A stretch of 64,000 nucleotides of DNA from Cyanomargarita calcarea GSE-NOS-MK-12-04C. GTDB taxonomy: Bacteria; Cyanobacteriota; Cyanobacteriia; Cyanobacteriales; Nostocaceae. Positions 55,187 through 63,098 of the stretch are shown here, in pieces; position 1 is the stretch's first letter; each line of letters starts with the position of its first letter. The notes beneath the pieces were generated by a model. It worked only from the letters and a program-made list of their open reading frames with translations. It was not told the DNA's origin and did no database searches. The stretch lies in contig JAHHGZ010000035.1 in assembly GCA_019359595.1 (NCBI GenBank), positions 1-64,000 on the forward strand, in the 5' to 3' direction. The position numbers were made by a program, and so were the translations under genes.

Positions 55187-55642
55187 TCACTTCTTTGTCG
55201 ATGGAGATATTTCCACGATGTCCTTGGCATCGATTGCAACACTTTTATCTGTTTTTCCTGCAATCAACTTTGCTGGAGAACTAGGTGCAATTGCTGTTGA
55301 TTGTTTAATACCCAGAAATTCCTGAAGTTTCAATTCAGACCATTTTGACAGCCACTTAACAGGCTTAAGTAGCAACTCCAGTGTTTTGGATACTAATTCC
55401 TCTGGCGATACCATTGCGGTTTCCAACCAGTAGCGAAAATCACTTCCTGTACGGTAAGCCACAGTCCAAAACCAGACAACGACGACAAGGAAAAATAGCC
55501 CGACTAAAAATACTAGTCTACCCGCTTGTTTCAGCACCTTCCAAAGGGCGATCGCTGCTTGCTTAAAAGTCAGCGTTGTGTCTTTATCAGAGAGAGTTTG
55601 CCACAATTCAATTGCTTGGTATTGGATGGGATTTGGGTTCAT
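55187..55642 (-). CDS. Hypothetical membrane protein, antisense within the CIS region
   Basis: 151 residues with one or two close membrane segments (about 40-63; GLFFLVVVVWFWTVAYRTG), an amphipathic helical region with repeated leucines and lysines (LLLKPVKWLSKWSELKLQEF) and a disordered tail. It is the only credible minus-strand gene among the CIS genes. Function is unknown; it may belong to the accessory insert rather than the CIS. Confidence 0.6.
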   Translation of the reverse strand: MNPNPIQYQAIELWQTLSDKDTTLTFKQAAIALWKVLKQAGRLVFLVGLFFLVVVVWFWTVAYRTGSDFRYWLETAMVSPEELVSKTLELLLKPVKWLSKWSELKLQEFLGIKQSTAIAPSSPAKLIAGKTDKSVAIDAKDIVEISPSTKK

Positions 55643-56126
55643 TTTTGTTACAAAGTGTTGAGGTTTGAGTTCTAAGTGAATTTAAGGGAGTTCTGCGTCT
55701 ATCCTTTTTGTGAGTGCTGAAGGTGTCAACAGTATCTTTTAAGAGTTTGAAAATAATTTTACTTAGCAATGGGAATACTAGTATCAAAAAATAAAGTTGA
55801 GCAGCAATTTTTATCAGTTTGCCAACACAGAGTTTTTTCTCTCGGATATTACTTTCCTCTGTAATAGCACAAAATATGACACACGTTAGGCACTTTTCAA
55901 CTCCAAAAGTGATGAACTATCGTTAAATATCTAGTCAAAATGTTTACAAATCGTGCTTAAATGCCTCCAAAGAGGTAATTTATTCCAAAGGTCAAAAAAC
56001 CGCGTTCACAAGCAATAATTATTACCGGACATCAAACGATTAAAGTAGCAGACGACACTACCTGCCTGATGGTAGATAGGTATCGCGACAAAATCCAGTA
56101 ACTCACGGGAGGAATTAAAAACCACT
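55643..56126. other. Gap before the second CIS gene block
   Basis: About 480 bases with no credible gene. AT-rich sequence at 55730-55990 could hold promoters for the CIS genes to the right and the hypothetical gene to the left. A GGGAGGAATT Shine-Dalgarno sequence ends it. Confidence 0.5.
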
Positions 56127-56780
56127 ATGACAACCTTCCCTGGCTCTCCTCGATTGCCCAAAGGTGCGATTGTTGCTATTGACACTTCTTCTCCATTGAT
56201 AGTCAGCACGATCGCTTTTCAGTACAATCCTGAAACGATGACGCGCACTTTGCAAGCGCAAACAGTAGGCAATGAAAGCGGCGCGAAAACTGAAGCTTTG
56301 CGTCTTGCAGGGGCACCAGTGGAAACGATTAAGTTAGATGTAGAAATTGACGCTACCGACCAATTAGAAAAGGCAAATGCGATCGCTATTGGTTTTGGTA
56401 TTTACCCGCAACTGTCAGCATTGGAGACGTTGCTTTACCCCAAAAGCACCCAAGTTATAGCAAATATGGCATTGGCAAAATTGGGAACGGTGGAAATTAT
56501 TCCGATGGAAGCACCGATGACTCTATTGGTCTGGGGTGCGAAACGGGTGCTACCAGTGCGTCTTACTGATTTCAGCATTACAGAAGAAGCTTATGACACG
56601 AGTCTCAACCCGATTCGCGCTAAGGTTTCTCTTAGTCTGCGCGTCCTTAGTTATAATGATTTGCCCTGGAATAAGCTTGGTTCGCGATTATTCTTAGCAA
56701 ACCAAATCCAAAAAGAACTAATGGGAGTCGTAGGTGGCATTATCAACCCCGCTGCAGTTACTGGAGTTAACATCATTTAA
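56127..56780 (+). CDS. CIS tube-family adaptor protein (Afp7 N-domain-like)
   Basis: 217 residues with the FQYNPETMTRTLQAQ motif and KLDVEIDATDQLEKANAIAI, characteristic of the CIS-tube/LysM-adaptor family that joins the hub to the tube. It lies just before the LysM gene, which corresponds to the C-terminal part of Afp7-like proteins, so the two genes together match one protein of other systems. GGAGGAATT precedes the ATG. Confidence 0.85.
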   Translation: MTTFPGSPRLPKGAIVAIDTSSPLIVSTIAFQYNPETMTRTLQAQTVGNESGAKTEALRLAGAPVETIKLDVEIDATDQLEKANAIAIGFGIYPQLSALETLLYPKSTQVIANMALAKLGTVEIIPMEAPMTLLVWGAKRVLPVRLTDFSITEEAYDTSLNPIRAKVSLSLRVLSYNDLPWNKLGSRLFLANQIQKELMGVVGGIINPAAVTGVNII

Positions 56781-56850
56781 AAATTGGGAGTTAGGAGTTG
56801 GGAGTTGGGAGTTAGGAGTTAGCAGGAGCAAAGTTAAGAGTTAGCGATTT

Positions 56851-57141
56851 ATGTTTGAACACACAAGCCGTTATTACAACTTAGAGACAGCACAATTGAC
56901 AACGACTGATGGGCGCAAGATTGCTTATAAACGGCGTCGCTTCTTGCCTCAAGGTAAGGATATGCCAGTTTTAGTAGAAGTGATTATTAATGATGGCGAT
57001 CGCTTAGATTTGATCGCAGCTCGCACCCTCGGCGTTCCAGATCAGTTTTGGCAGGTATGTGATGCTAACAATGCCATGAACCCAGATACTCTAACCGCCG
57101 AACCAGGTCAGAGAATTCGCGTCCCGGTACCCCAAGTTTGA
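56851..57141 (+). CDS. CIS LysM-domain protein
   Basis: 96 residues with a variable beta-strand N terminus and a C-terminal LysM-like domain (GDRLDLIAARTLGVPDQFWQ, VCDANNAMNPDTL, GQRIRVP). In phage and CIS baseplates this LysM module holds the hub to the tube and wedges; it is not expected to bind peptidoglycan. GTTAGGAG repeats separate it from the adaptor gene. Confidence 0.88.
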   Translation: MFEHTSRYYNLETAQLTTTDGRKIAYKRRRFLPQGKDMPVLVEVIINDGDRLDLIAARTLGVPDQFWQVCDANNAMNPDTLTAEPGQRIRVPVPQV

Positions 57142-57163
57142 TTGCTCATCCAGAATGCATCCT

Positions 57164-57257
57164 GTAGTTACAATACCCTACGCTCCGGCAAGCCACATGA
57201 ATTGTAACTACGGTTTTAACCCGTTTTAACGGGTTTAAGCTAAAAGCTATGAACTTT
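57164..57257. repeat. Cluster of palindromes between LysM and hub genes
   Basis: A perfect 11-bp inverted repeat (GTAGTTACAAT 57164-57174 and ATTGTAACTAC 57201-57211) is followed by AACCCGTT/AACGGGTT and TGAACT/AGTTCA. I think this is a dispersed cyanobacterial palindromic repeat. It sits in a 240-base gap of an otherwise compact cluster. Confidence 0.7.
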
Positions 57258-57384
57258 AGTTCACGGCTAAGTGTGTGCCTCGATTCCTGAAAGCCCAAAA
57301 TCCGTCGAGGATGCATTTGCCGCTAGTAGGAAACCGACTAAGCAACACTTTCCGCAAAATCCAACATAGTTTGAGGAGGTTGCG

Positions 57385-58521
57385 ATGCCAATTGGCATTA
57401 ACCTAACTTTATTGATTGGTCCAAATATTCCCGTACCCGTTCCAACGCTGTTTACTGAAGCTTTACGGGATGTAGAAGTCACTCACAGTGATGAAGGGAG
57501 ATCCGGCTTTCAGATTACTTTTACGGTAGGTCGAGCCGGTCGCAATGACCTCAAGGACTATCAATTAATCAATAGCCCCCTGCTCAAACCTGGGAATCGA
57601 GTAATTCTGATTGTCATTCTGCAAGCCTCAGCTAAGGTGTTGATGGATGGTATTATTACTCACCAGCAATTTTTACCCAGCATGGAACTTGGGGCTTCGA
57701 CCTTTAGCATCACTGGTGAGGATGTCAGCATCATGATGGATTTGGAGGAAAAATCCGTCGAACATCCCGCTCAAGATGAGAGAATTATCGTTACTAAAAT
57801 CGTCGGTAGTTATGCCAAGTACGGTTTAATACCTAAAGTTAAGAAACCGCCAATAGTCGATCGCCCAACCGTAACTCAACGCATTCCATCACAAACAGCT
57901 ACTGACCTAAAATATATCGAAAAACTAGCAGAACGTTATAAATACGTCTTCTATGTTTCACCGGGGCCAGTTGCGGGAACTAACACCGCTTATTGGGGAC
58001 CACCCATCCGAATTGGAACTTCACAAAAGGCGCTAACTGTCAACATGGGGACATACAGCAATGTAAATTCTATCAACTTCCAGAACAATGCTCTGTCTCC
58101 CAGCACCGTAGCTGGTCAAGTTCAAGACCGCAAAACCAACAAGATTAAATCAGTACAGGCTAAAGATAGCGATCGCGAAGATTTATCCCAAAATCCAGCG
58201 TTAAACAACAAAAGCCTTCTGCGTAAAACCCAATATCGCCAAACTGGTAAAGAAGCATTGCAAGCTATGACTCGCGCTAAGTCAATCCTGAATAGTTCTG
58301 TAGACAAAGTGATAGAAGCTACTGGTGAAGTTGATACAATCCGATACGGCAATTTATTAGAACTGCGTGGTGTAGTCGGTTTGCGCGGCGTCGGCCATAA
58401 CTACGACGGACTTTATTACGTCAAATCGGTAACACATAAACTTCGTCTAGGAGAATACAAGCAAAGCTTCATCATCACCCGCGAAGGATTAGGTACAACA
58501 AAGCAATTTTTAGATGTTTAG
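57385..58521 (+). CDS. CIS baseplate hub protein (gp27/VgrG N-like)
   Basis: 378 residues related to the gp27-type hub of phages and CIS: VEVTHSDEGRSGFQITFTVG, VILIVILQASAKVLMDGIIT, SITGEDVSIMMDLEEK, and the C-terminal GLRGVGHNYDGLYYVKSVTH. The hub trimer makes the symmetry change from the tube to the spike. The start follows TTTGAGGAGG closely. It precedes the spike gene. Confidence 0.9.
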   Translation: MPIGINLTLLIGPNIPVPVPTLFTEALRDVEVTHSDEGRSGFQITFTVGRAGRNDLKDYQLINSPLLKPGNRVILIVILQASAKVLMDGIITHQQFLPSMELGASTFSITGEDVSIMMDLEEKSVEHPAQDERIIVTKIVGSYAKYGLIPKVKKPPIVDRPTVTQRIPSQTATDLKYIEKLAERYKYVFYVSPGPVAGTNTAYWGPPIRIGTSQKALTVNMGTYSNVNSINFQNNALSPSTVAGQVQDRKTNKIKSVQAKDSDREDLSQNPALNNKSLLRKTQYRQTGKEALQAMTRAKSILNSSVDKVIEATGEVDTIRYGNLLELRGVVGLRGVGHNYDGLYYVKSVTHKLRLGEYKQSFIITREGLGTTKQFLDV

Positions 58522-58583
58522 TTAGTTAGTTAGTGGTTAAGAATAAGGATTTATTAATGTCGAAAATTCGCCCTCATCCCCAA

Positions 58584-58652
58584 CCCTTCTCCCCAAGGGA
58601 GAAGGGAGTCCTCACCCTATCCCTCTCCCCAAGGGAAAGGGATAGGGTGAGG
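58584..58652. repeat. Two adjacent strong hairpins (dispersed repeat)
   Basis: CCCTTCTCCC/GGGAGAAGGG (58584-58606) and CCTCACCCTATCCCT/AGGGATAGGGTGAGG (58610-58652). Such CCCTCACCC-type repeats are frequent in cyanobacterial intergenic DNA. Here they sit between hub and spike genes and could act as bidirectional terminators or mRNA stability elements. Confidence 0.75.
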
Positions 58653-58754
58653 GCAAATCCGGGTCTTATTTAATCCACATTCCTTAGTGGTTAATAGTTA
58701 GTAGGTAATTAATTTCCTTGTCACCCTGCCCTCCTTGTCCCCCTCTCAACAGTT

Positions 58755-59558
58755 ATGTCACCATTTTTTGGTAAATATCGCGGTAAAGTAACTAGCAATA
58801 AAGACCCTCTACATTTAGGTCGAATTCAAGTTGAGGTTCCTGCTATCTTTGGAGCAGAACGCCAGAGTTGGGCTATGCCCTGCACGCCTTATGCTGGTGT
58901 CGATATTGGCTTTTTTGCTATCCCACCCGTAGCCGCAAATGTCTGGGTAGAATTTGAGGAAGGCGATCCCGATTATCCTATTTGGAGCGGTTGTTTTTGG
59001 GGCGAAAATGAATTGCCTCAAAATGCAAAAGTAGAAGAACCGGAAAAAGTTCAGGTTTTTAGAGTTAAAGGAATTACCTTTACTTTCAGCAATTTGGGTG
59101 ATAACAAAGGTTTGACAATTGAAGTTAAAGACCCTGTGGTTAAAAGACCTCTCAAAATGCTTTTTAATGCCGATGGTATTGAAATTAATAATAATAATCA
59201 AACAACTGTAAAAATAAAAGAAGATGTAATTGAACTCAAAAATCGCGAGTCTTCTACTGTCACAATCAAGCAAGATGATATCCTGATTAAAGAAGGTGCA
59301 ATTGAAGCCAAACTGACGCAGAACAGTATTGAATTAACCTGTTCCCCGGCAACTATGAAGTTAAGTACAGCATCGGGGATTGAGTTAAATAACTCTCCGT
59401 CAAACGCCAAGTTAAGCGCTTCTGGTATTGAACTCGGCGCTACTCCTGCAACTGTGAAAATTACGCCTGCATCGATTGAATTAAGCAATACTGCCGCAAA
59501 TGTCAAACTTTCACCTGTTAGTGTCAATGTCAATAATGGTGCTTTGGAGGTAATATAA
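58755..59558 (+). CDS. CIS spike protein (gp5 / baseplate assembly V-like)
   Basis: 267 residues with an OB-fold N terminus (GKYRGKVTSNKDPLHLGRIQ; GVDIGFFAIPPVAANVWVEF; GDPDYPIWSGCFWGE) and a C-terminal triple-stranded beta-helix built from short repeats (for example SGIELNNSPSNAKLS, PASIELSNTAANVKLS). It trimerises to the membrane-puncturing needle. No lysozyme domain is present. Its stop overlaps the PAAR start (TAATG). Confidence 0.92.
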   Translation: MSPFFGKYRGKVTSNKDPLHLGRIQVEVPAIFGAERQSWAMPCTPYAGVDIGFFAIPPVAANVWVEFEEGDPDYPIWSGCFWGENELPQNAKVEEPEKVQVFRVKGITFTFSNLGDNKGLTIEVKDPVVKRPLKMLFNADGIEINNNNQTTVKIKEDVIELKNRESSTVTIKQDDILIKEGAIEAKLTQNSIELTCSPATMKLSTASGIELNNSPSNAKLSASGIELGATPATVKITPASIELSNTAANVKLSPVSVNVNNGALEVI

Positions 59559-59881
59559 TGCCTGGTTTTTTACTCAATGTTGGTAGTACGGTAATTTGCG
59601 CTCATGGTGGGCAAGCAAAACCGACTGTTCCCAATCCTCGGGTGCGGGTGATGGGTTTACCTGTGGTTACTCAACCACCACCCTATGTCATCGCTGGTTG
59701 TGCAAATCCACCTCCCCCAGTGAATGTCGGACCGTGTATTACTGGCGTGTGGGTGTTGGCTGCTTTGCGAGTCAAGGTGATGGGGATGCCGGTGCTGTTG
59801 CAGGATAGTCAGGCAATTTGCGCTCCCACTGGTACGCCATTAACTGTTGTTCTTGCCCAGCCTCGGGTGAAAGGAATGTGA
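59558..59881 (+). CDS. PAAR-like spike tip protein
   Basis: 107 residues of PAAR type: FLLNVGSTVICAHGGQAKPT at the N terminus with cysteine and histidine suited to metal binding, a PPPVNVGPCITGVWV middle and the DSQAICAPTGTPLTV end with another cysteine. PAAR proteins sharpen the spike tip and may carry effectors. It overlaps the spike gene by one base. Confidence 0.88.
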   Translation: MPGFLLNVGSTVICAHGGQAKPTVPNPRVRVMGLPVVTQPPPYVIAGCANPPPPVNVGPCITGVWVLAALRVKVMGMPVLLQDSQAICAPTGTPLTVVLAQPRVKGM

Positions 59882-59883
59882 CT

Positions 59884-60234
59884 ATGGAGATTGCTTATCC
59901 CTTTGGTATTGATGGACGCGGAAGAATTGCTGATGCCACTGACAACCAGCATATTCAACAGATGATTGAGCAAGTTTTGTTTACCCTTCCTGGTGAACGA
60001 GTTAATCGTCCAGATTTTGGCAGCAATTTACAACAGTTGGTTTTCTCTCCCAATAGTTTTGAACTCTCTGCCGCTACGGAGTTTATTGTCAAAGGTGCGT
60101 TAGAGCAATGGTTGGGTGATGTTATTCAAGTGGAGGTGGTGCAGATTGCCACTGAAGAAGCAACTTTGGAAGTCACAATTCAATATGTGGTTCGACGCAC
60201 TCAACAACGCCAAATAGGAGTTTTTTCAAGGTAG
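59884..60234 (+). CDS. CIS baseplate wedge protein gp25-like
   Basis: From the ATG at 59884 the product is 116 residues (MEIAYPFGIDGRGRIAD); a frame 22 codons longer overlaps the PAAR gene and is not conserved. IEQVLFTLPGERVNRPDFGS and the glutamate of the EPR-like region identify the gp25 family, which joins sheath and baseplate. It starts 2 bases after the PAAR stop. Confidence 0.93.
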   Translation: MEIAYPFGIDGRGRIADATDNQHIQQMIEQVLFTLPGERVNRPDFGSNLQQLVFSPNSFELSAATEFIVKGALEQWLGDVIQVEVVQIATEEATLEVTIQYVVRRTQQRQIGVFSR

Positions 60235-60235
60235 T

Positions 60236-60480
60236 TAGGAGTGAGGAGTTAGGAGTTAGGAGTTATTAGTTAGGAGTTATACCGATTTTGTATGAAGTTT
60301 TCTTTATGCCCCCTCACCCTAGAAGGGTGGGTCTATACAAACAAAGCCCACCTGCGTGGGCTATTCGTGGTCTATTAATTGCATTTTCATACAGAAATGT
60401 TATTAGGAGCTTTTTCATAACTCAAATCCTAACTCCTAACTCCTAACTCCTAACTCCTAACTTAACTCCTAACTCATAAC
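60236..60480. repeat. STRRs and a GTGGGCT palindrome before the gpJ gene
   Basis: GAGTTAGGAGTTA units at both ends enclose a perfect hairpin AGCCCAC/GTGGGCT (60345-60351 and 60356-60362, loop CTGC) inside what I think is a dispersed repeat (TATACAAACAAAGCCCAC). No coding sequence. Confidence 0.8.
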
Positions 60481-60489
60481 TTGAAAAAT

Positions 60490-63027
60490 ATGGCTACTCA
60501 GTATCGCAAAATTAGCAGTCAAATAGGAAGCGAGCAACGACGGGAAAAAGTCCGCAATACAAAAGGGGCTGATGGCAAACCTGTTGTTAACGGGATTGAT
60601 TTTCTGGAGGTTTCAAAAAACCAGACAATTCTCAGCGTGCATTTTATACACAATTTGCCGGGTGAGGATGATGCTGTTTTGCCACAGCCAAAAAACTTTT
60701 TAAGTAAGGAAAATGTCGTAATCCAAGGCGGGGCGTTACTCCAAAGTTTGTTTGTGGAGTCTGTTACTTCTTTTGGCAATATCCTTACGGTCAAAGTGAG
60801 TGATACAGGCGACATTGGCAGGGCAGGTATTTTTGGTGCATCTACTTACATTTTCCGTCTGGTAAATTCAGAGGTTCGCTCTCAACCTCCCGATGGTTTC
60901 GATCCACAACTTTCACTCATTGAGTTTTCTTTCCAAGTCGATGAAGGAAGTGAATTTGATTGCAAATCTGACTCGGATCTCCCAGAAGAAAAGCCCCCAA
61001 CCCCACCAGTTATTGACTATCTAGCAAAGGATTACGCTAGTTTCCGCCAGTTGATGCTCGATCGCCTAACTATTACTATGCCAGATTGGCGATCGCGCAA
61101 CCCTTCCGATATCGGCGTGATGTTGGTGGAGTTGTTGGCTGATGCAGGCGATCGCTTGAGTTATTACCAAGATGCTGTCGCTACTGAAGCTTATCTGGGT
61201 ACGGCACGCCAGCGTGTATCAATTCGCCGTCATGCTCGCTTGCTGGATTATCCAATGCATGATGGTTGTAATGCTCGCACTTGGGTAACGCTACAAGTTA
61301 ACGACAAAGGTGACACAAAAAAGCTTCTTGGCGCTTCTGAAAATCGCCGGGGAACTCGGTTTTTCACGCTTGCTGATGGGCGACCTCTACAGGAGGGGGA
61401 AACTTTGTTACAACGGGGCGTGCAGGTGTTTGAAGCGATGCACGATATCACTTTATACAAGGCTCATAACGCAATTAGGTTTTATACTTGGGGCAATGAT
61501 GAGGATTTGTTAGCTTACTGCTTACCTCAAGGTGCAACACAGGCAACATTGGAAGACCGTAATAGTACGGTGCGGGGTTCTCTGAAAGTTGGTGATGTGC
61601 TGATTTTTGAAGAAGTCAAAGGACCAAACACGGGTAATCCATCTGATGCAAATCCCAGACATCGCCATGCTGTGCGTTTAACGGATGTACGGGGTTATGA
61701 AGACCCGTTATTGAAACAGGATGTGGTGGAAATTCAATGGGCGCAGGAGGATGCTTTACCTTTTACTTTGTGGATTTGCACGATTGTAGATGACAAACTG
61801 AAAGCTAATGTGAGTGTAGCGCGGGGTAATGTGGTTTTGGTAGATTGTGGTTGCACTGTGGAAGAACTACTTTCGGAAGTACCCCTTCAGGATCGCTATC
61901 GACCTAGGTTGCAACAAGGCCCATTGACTCAACAAGGATATGTGCGTCTAAATGTTGGCGAATTGTACAAAAAACGCCTTGCTCCTTTGCCACAAGGTCG
62001 TCAATATACTTTTGACCCCACTTCCCCAGCCAGTCAAGCGTTTAGTTGGGACATGGGAAATGTTCAACCGCAAATATGGTTGCAGCAGCAAGATGATTCG
62101 GGTGCTTATTGGTATCCGCAGCGAGATTTACTCAACAGCGATCGCTTTGCACGTGAGTTTGTAGTTGAGACAGAAGACGACGGACGTGCTTATCTGCGGT
62201 TTGGGGATAGTGTGTTGGGTAAAAGACCAGAAGCTGGAACTCAGTTTAAAGCCACGTATCGCATAGGTAGCGGTAGTTTGGGTAATGTTGGGGCAGAAGC
62301 GATCGCGACTATTCAACCAGATTTACAAAACTTGATTATTAAGGTACGCAATCCTTTACCAGCAAAAGGTGGTGTAGATCCCGAACCAATAGAACAAGTG
62401 CAACTCTATGCACCCCAAGCTTTTCGCACTCAAAAGCGGGCTGTAACTGAAAGTGATTATGCCGCGATCGCGCAACTGTTTCCAGGAGTTCGCAAAGCTG
62501 TAGCTACTAGACGTTGGACAGGTAGTTGGTACACGATATTTATTACTGTAGACAGGGAAGGCGGTTTACCAGTTGATGATGAATTCAAAGAAAAATTAAG
62601 CACTTTTTTAGAACGCTTTCGGTTAGCAGGAGTTGATATGAAAATTGAAGCGCCGATTTTCATACCTTTAGATATAGCGTTGACTGTTAATGTAGCGACT
62701 GATTATTTCCGCAGCGATATCAAAGAGGAATTACTAACAATTCTTGGTAACAAAGTTTTAATTGATGGCAAATTGGGTTTCTTTCATCCAGATAACTTCA
62801 CCTTTGGTCAACCCGTCTATTTAAGTCAAATAATCGCCAGTGCGATGCAAGTTACTGGAGTAACAGCAGTAGAAGTCAAGCGTTTTCAGCGTTTGGGACA
62901 GCCTCCTTGCAACGAATTGCAAACAGGTCAAATTAGTTTTGAACGTTTAGAAATTGCCGTTTTAGATAACGACCCCAACGCACCCCGCAACGGCAAAATT
63001 TTCCTTGAAATGAAAGGAGGAGTATAA
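60490..63027 (+). CDS. CIS baseplate assembly protein (gpJ/Afp11-like)
   Basis: From the ATG at 60490 the product is 845 residues (MATQYRKISSQIGSEQRREK). A TTG three codons upstream is possible but unlikely. The N-terminal part has GIDFLEVSKNQTILSVHF; the central gpJ region begins DYLAKDYASFRQLMLDRL and continues PSDIGVMLVELLADAGDRLS and YYQDAVATEAYLGTARQR; the C-terminal part has YAAIAQLFPGVRKAVATRRW. It forms the baseplate wedges. This is one of two gpJ-like genes, as in Afp (afp11, afp12). Confidence 0.93.
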   Translation: MATQYRKISSQIGSEQRREKVRNTKGADGKPVVNGIDFLEVSKNQTILSVHFIHNLPGEDDAVLPQPKNFLSKENVVIQGGALLQSLFVESVTSFGNILTVKVSDTGDIGRAGIFGASTYIFRLVNSEVRSQPPDGFDPQLSLIEFSFQVDEGSEFDCKSDSDLPEEKPPTPPVIDYLAKDYASFRQLMLDRLTITMPDWRSRNPSDIGVMLVELLADAGDRLSYYQDAVATEAYLGTARQRVSIRRHARLLDYPMHDGCNARTWVTLQVNDKGDTKKLLGASENRRGTRFFTLADGRPLQEGETLLQRGVQVFEAMHDITLYKAHNAIRFYTWGNDEDLLAYCLPQGATQATLEDRNSTVRGSLKVGDVLIFEEVKGPNTGNPSDANPRHRHAVRLTDVRGYEDPLLKQDVVEIQWAQEDALPFTLWICTIVDDKLKANVSVARGNVVLVDCGCTVEELLSEVPLQDRYRPRLQQGPLTQQGYVRLNVGELYKKRLAPLPQGRQYTFDPTSPASQAFSWDMGNVQPQIWLQQQDDSGAYWYPQRDLLNSDRFAREFVVETEDDGRAYLRFGDSVLGKRPEAGTQFKATYRIGSGSLGNVGAEAIATIQPDLQNLIIKVRNPLPAKGGVDPEPIEQVQLYAPQAFRTQKRAVTESDYAAIAQLFPGVRKAVATRRWTGSWYTIFITVDREGGLPVDDEFKEKLSTFLERFRLAGVDMKIEAPIFIPLDIALTVNVATDYFRSDIKEELLTILGNKVLIDGKLGFFHPDNFTFGQPVYLSQIIASAMQVTGVTAVEVKRFQRLGQPPCNELQTGQISFERLEIAVLDNDPNAPRNGKIFLEMKGGV

Positions 63028-63098
63028 AAAGTTAGGAGTTAGGAGTTAGGAGTTAAGAGTTATTAGTTTTCTTGTCCCCCCCATCCCCCCATCCCCCT

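Noticed and set aside
58815-59273. Minus-strand frame of 152 codons in the spike gene
   Set aside because: It is antisense to the OB-fold region of the spike protein and rich in Phe and Ile as expected for a shadow.
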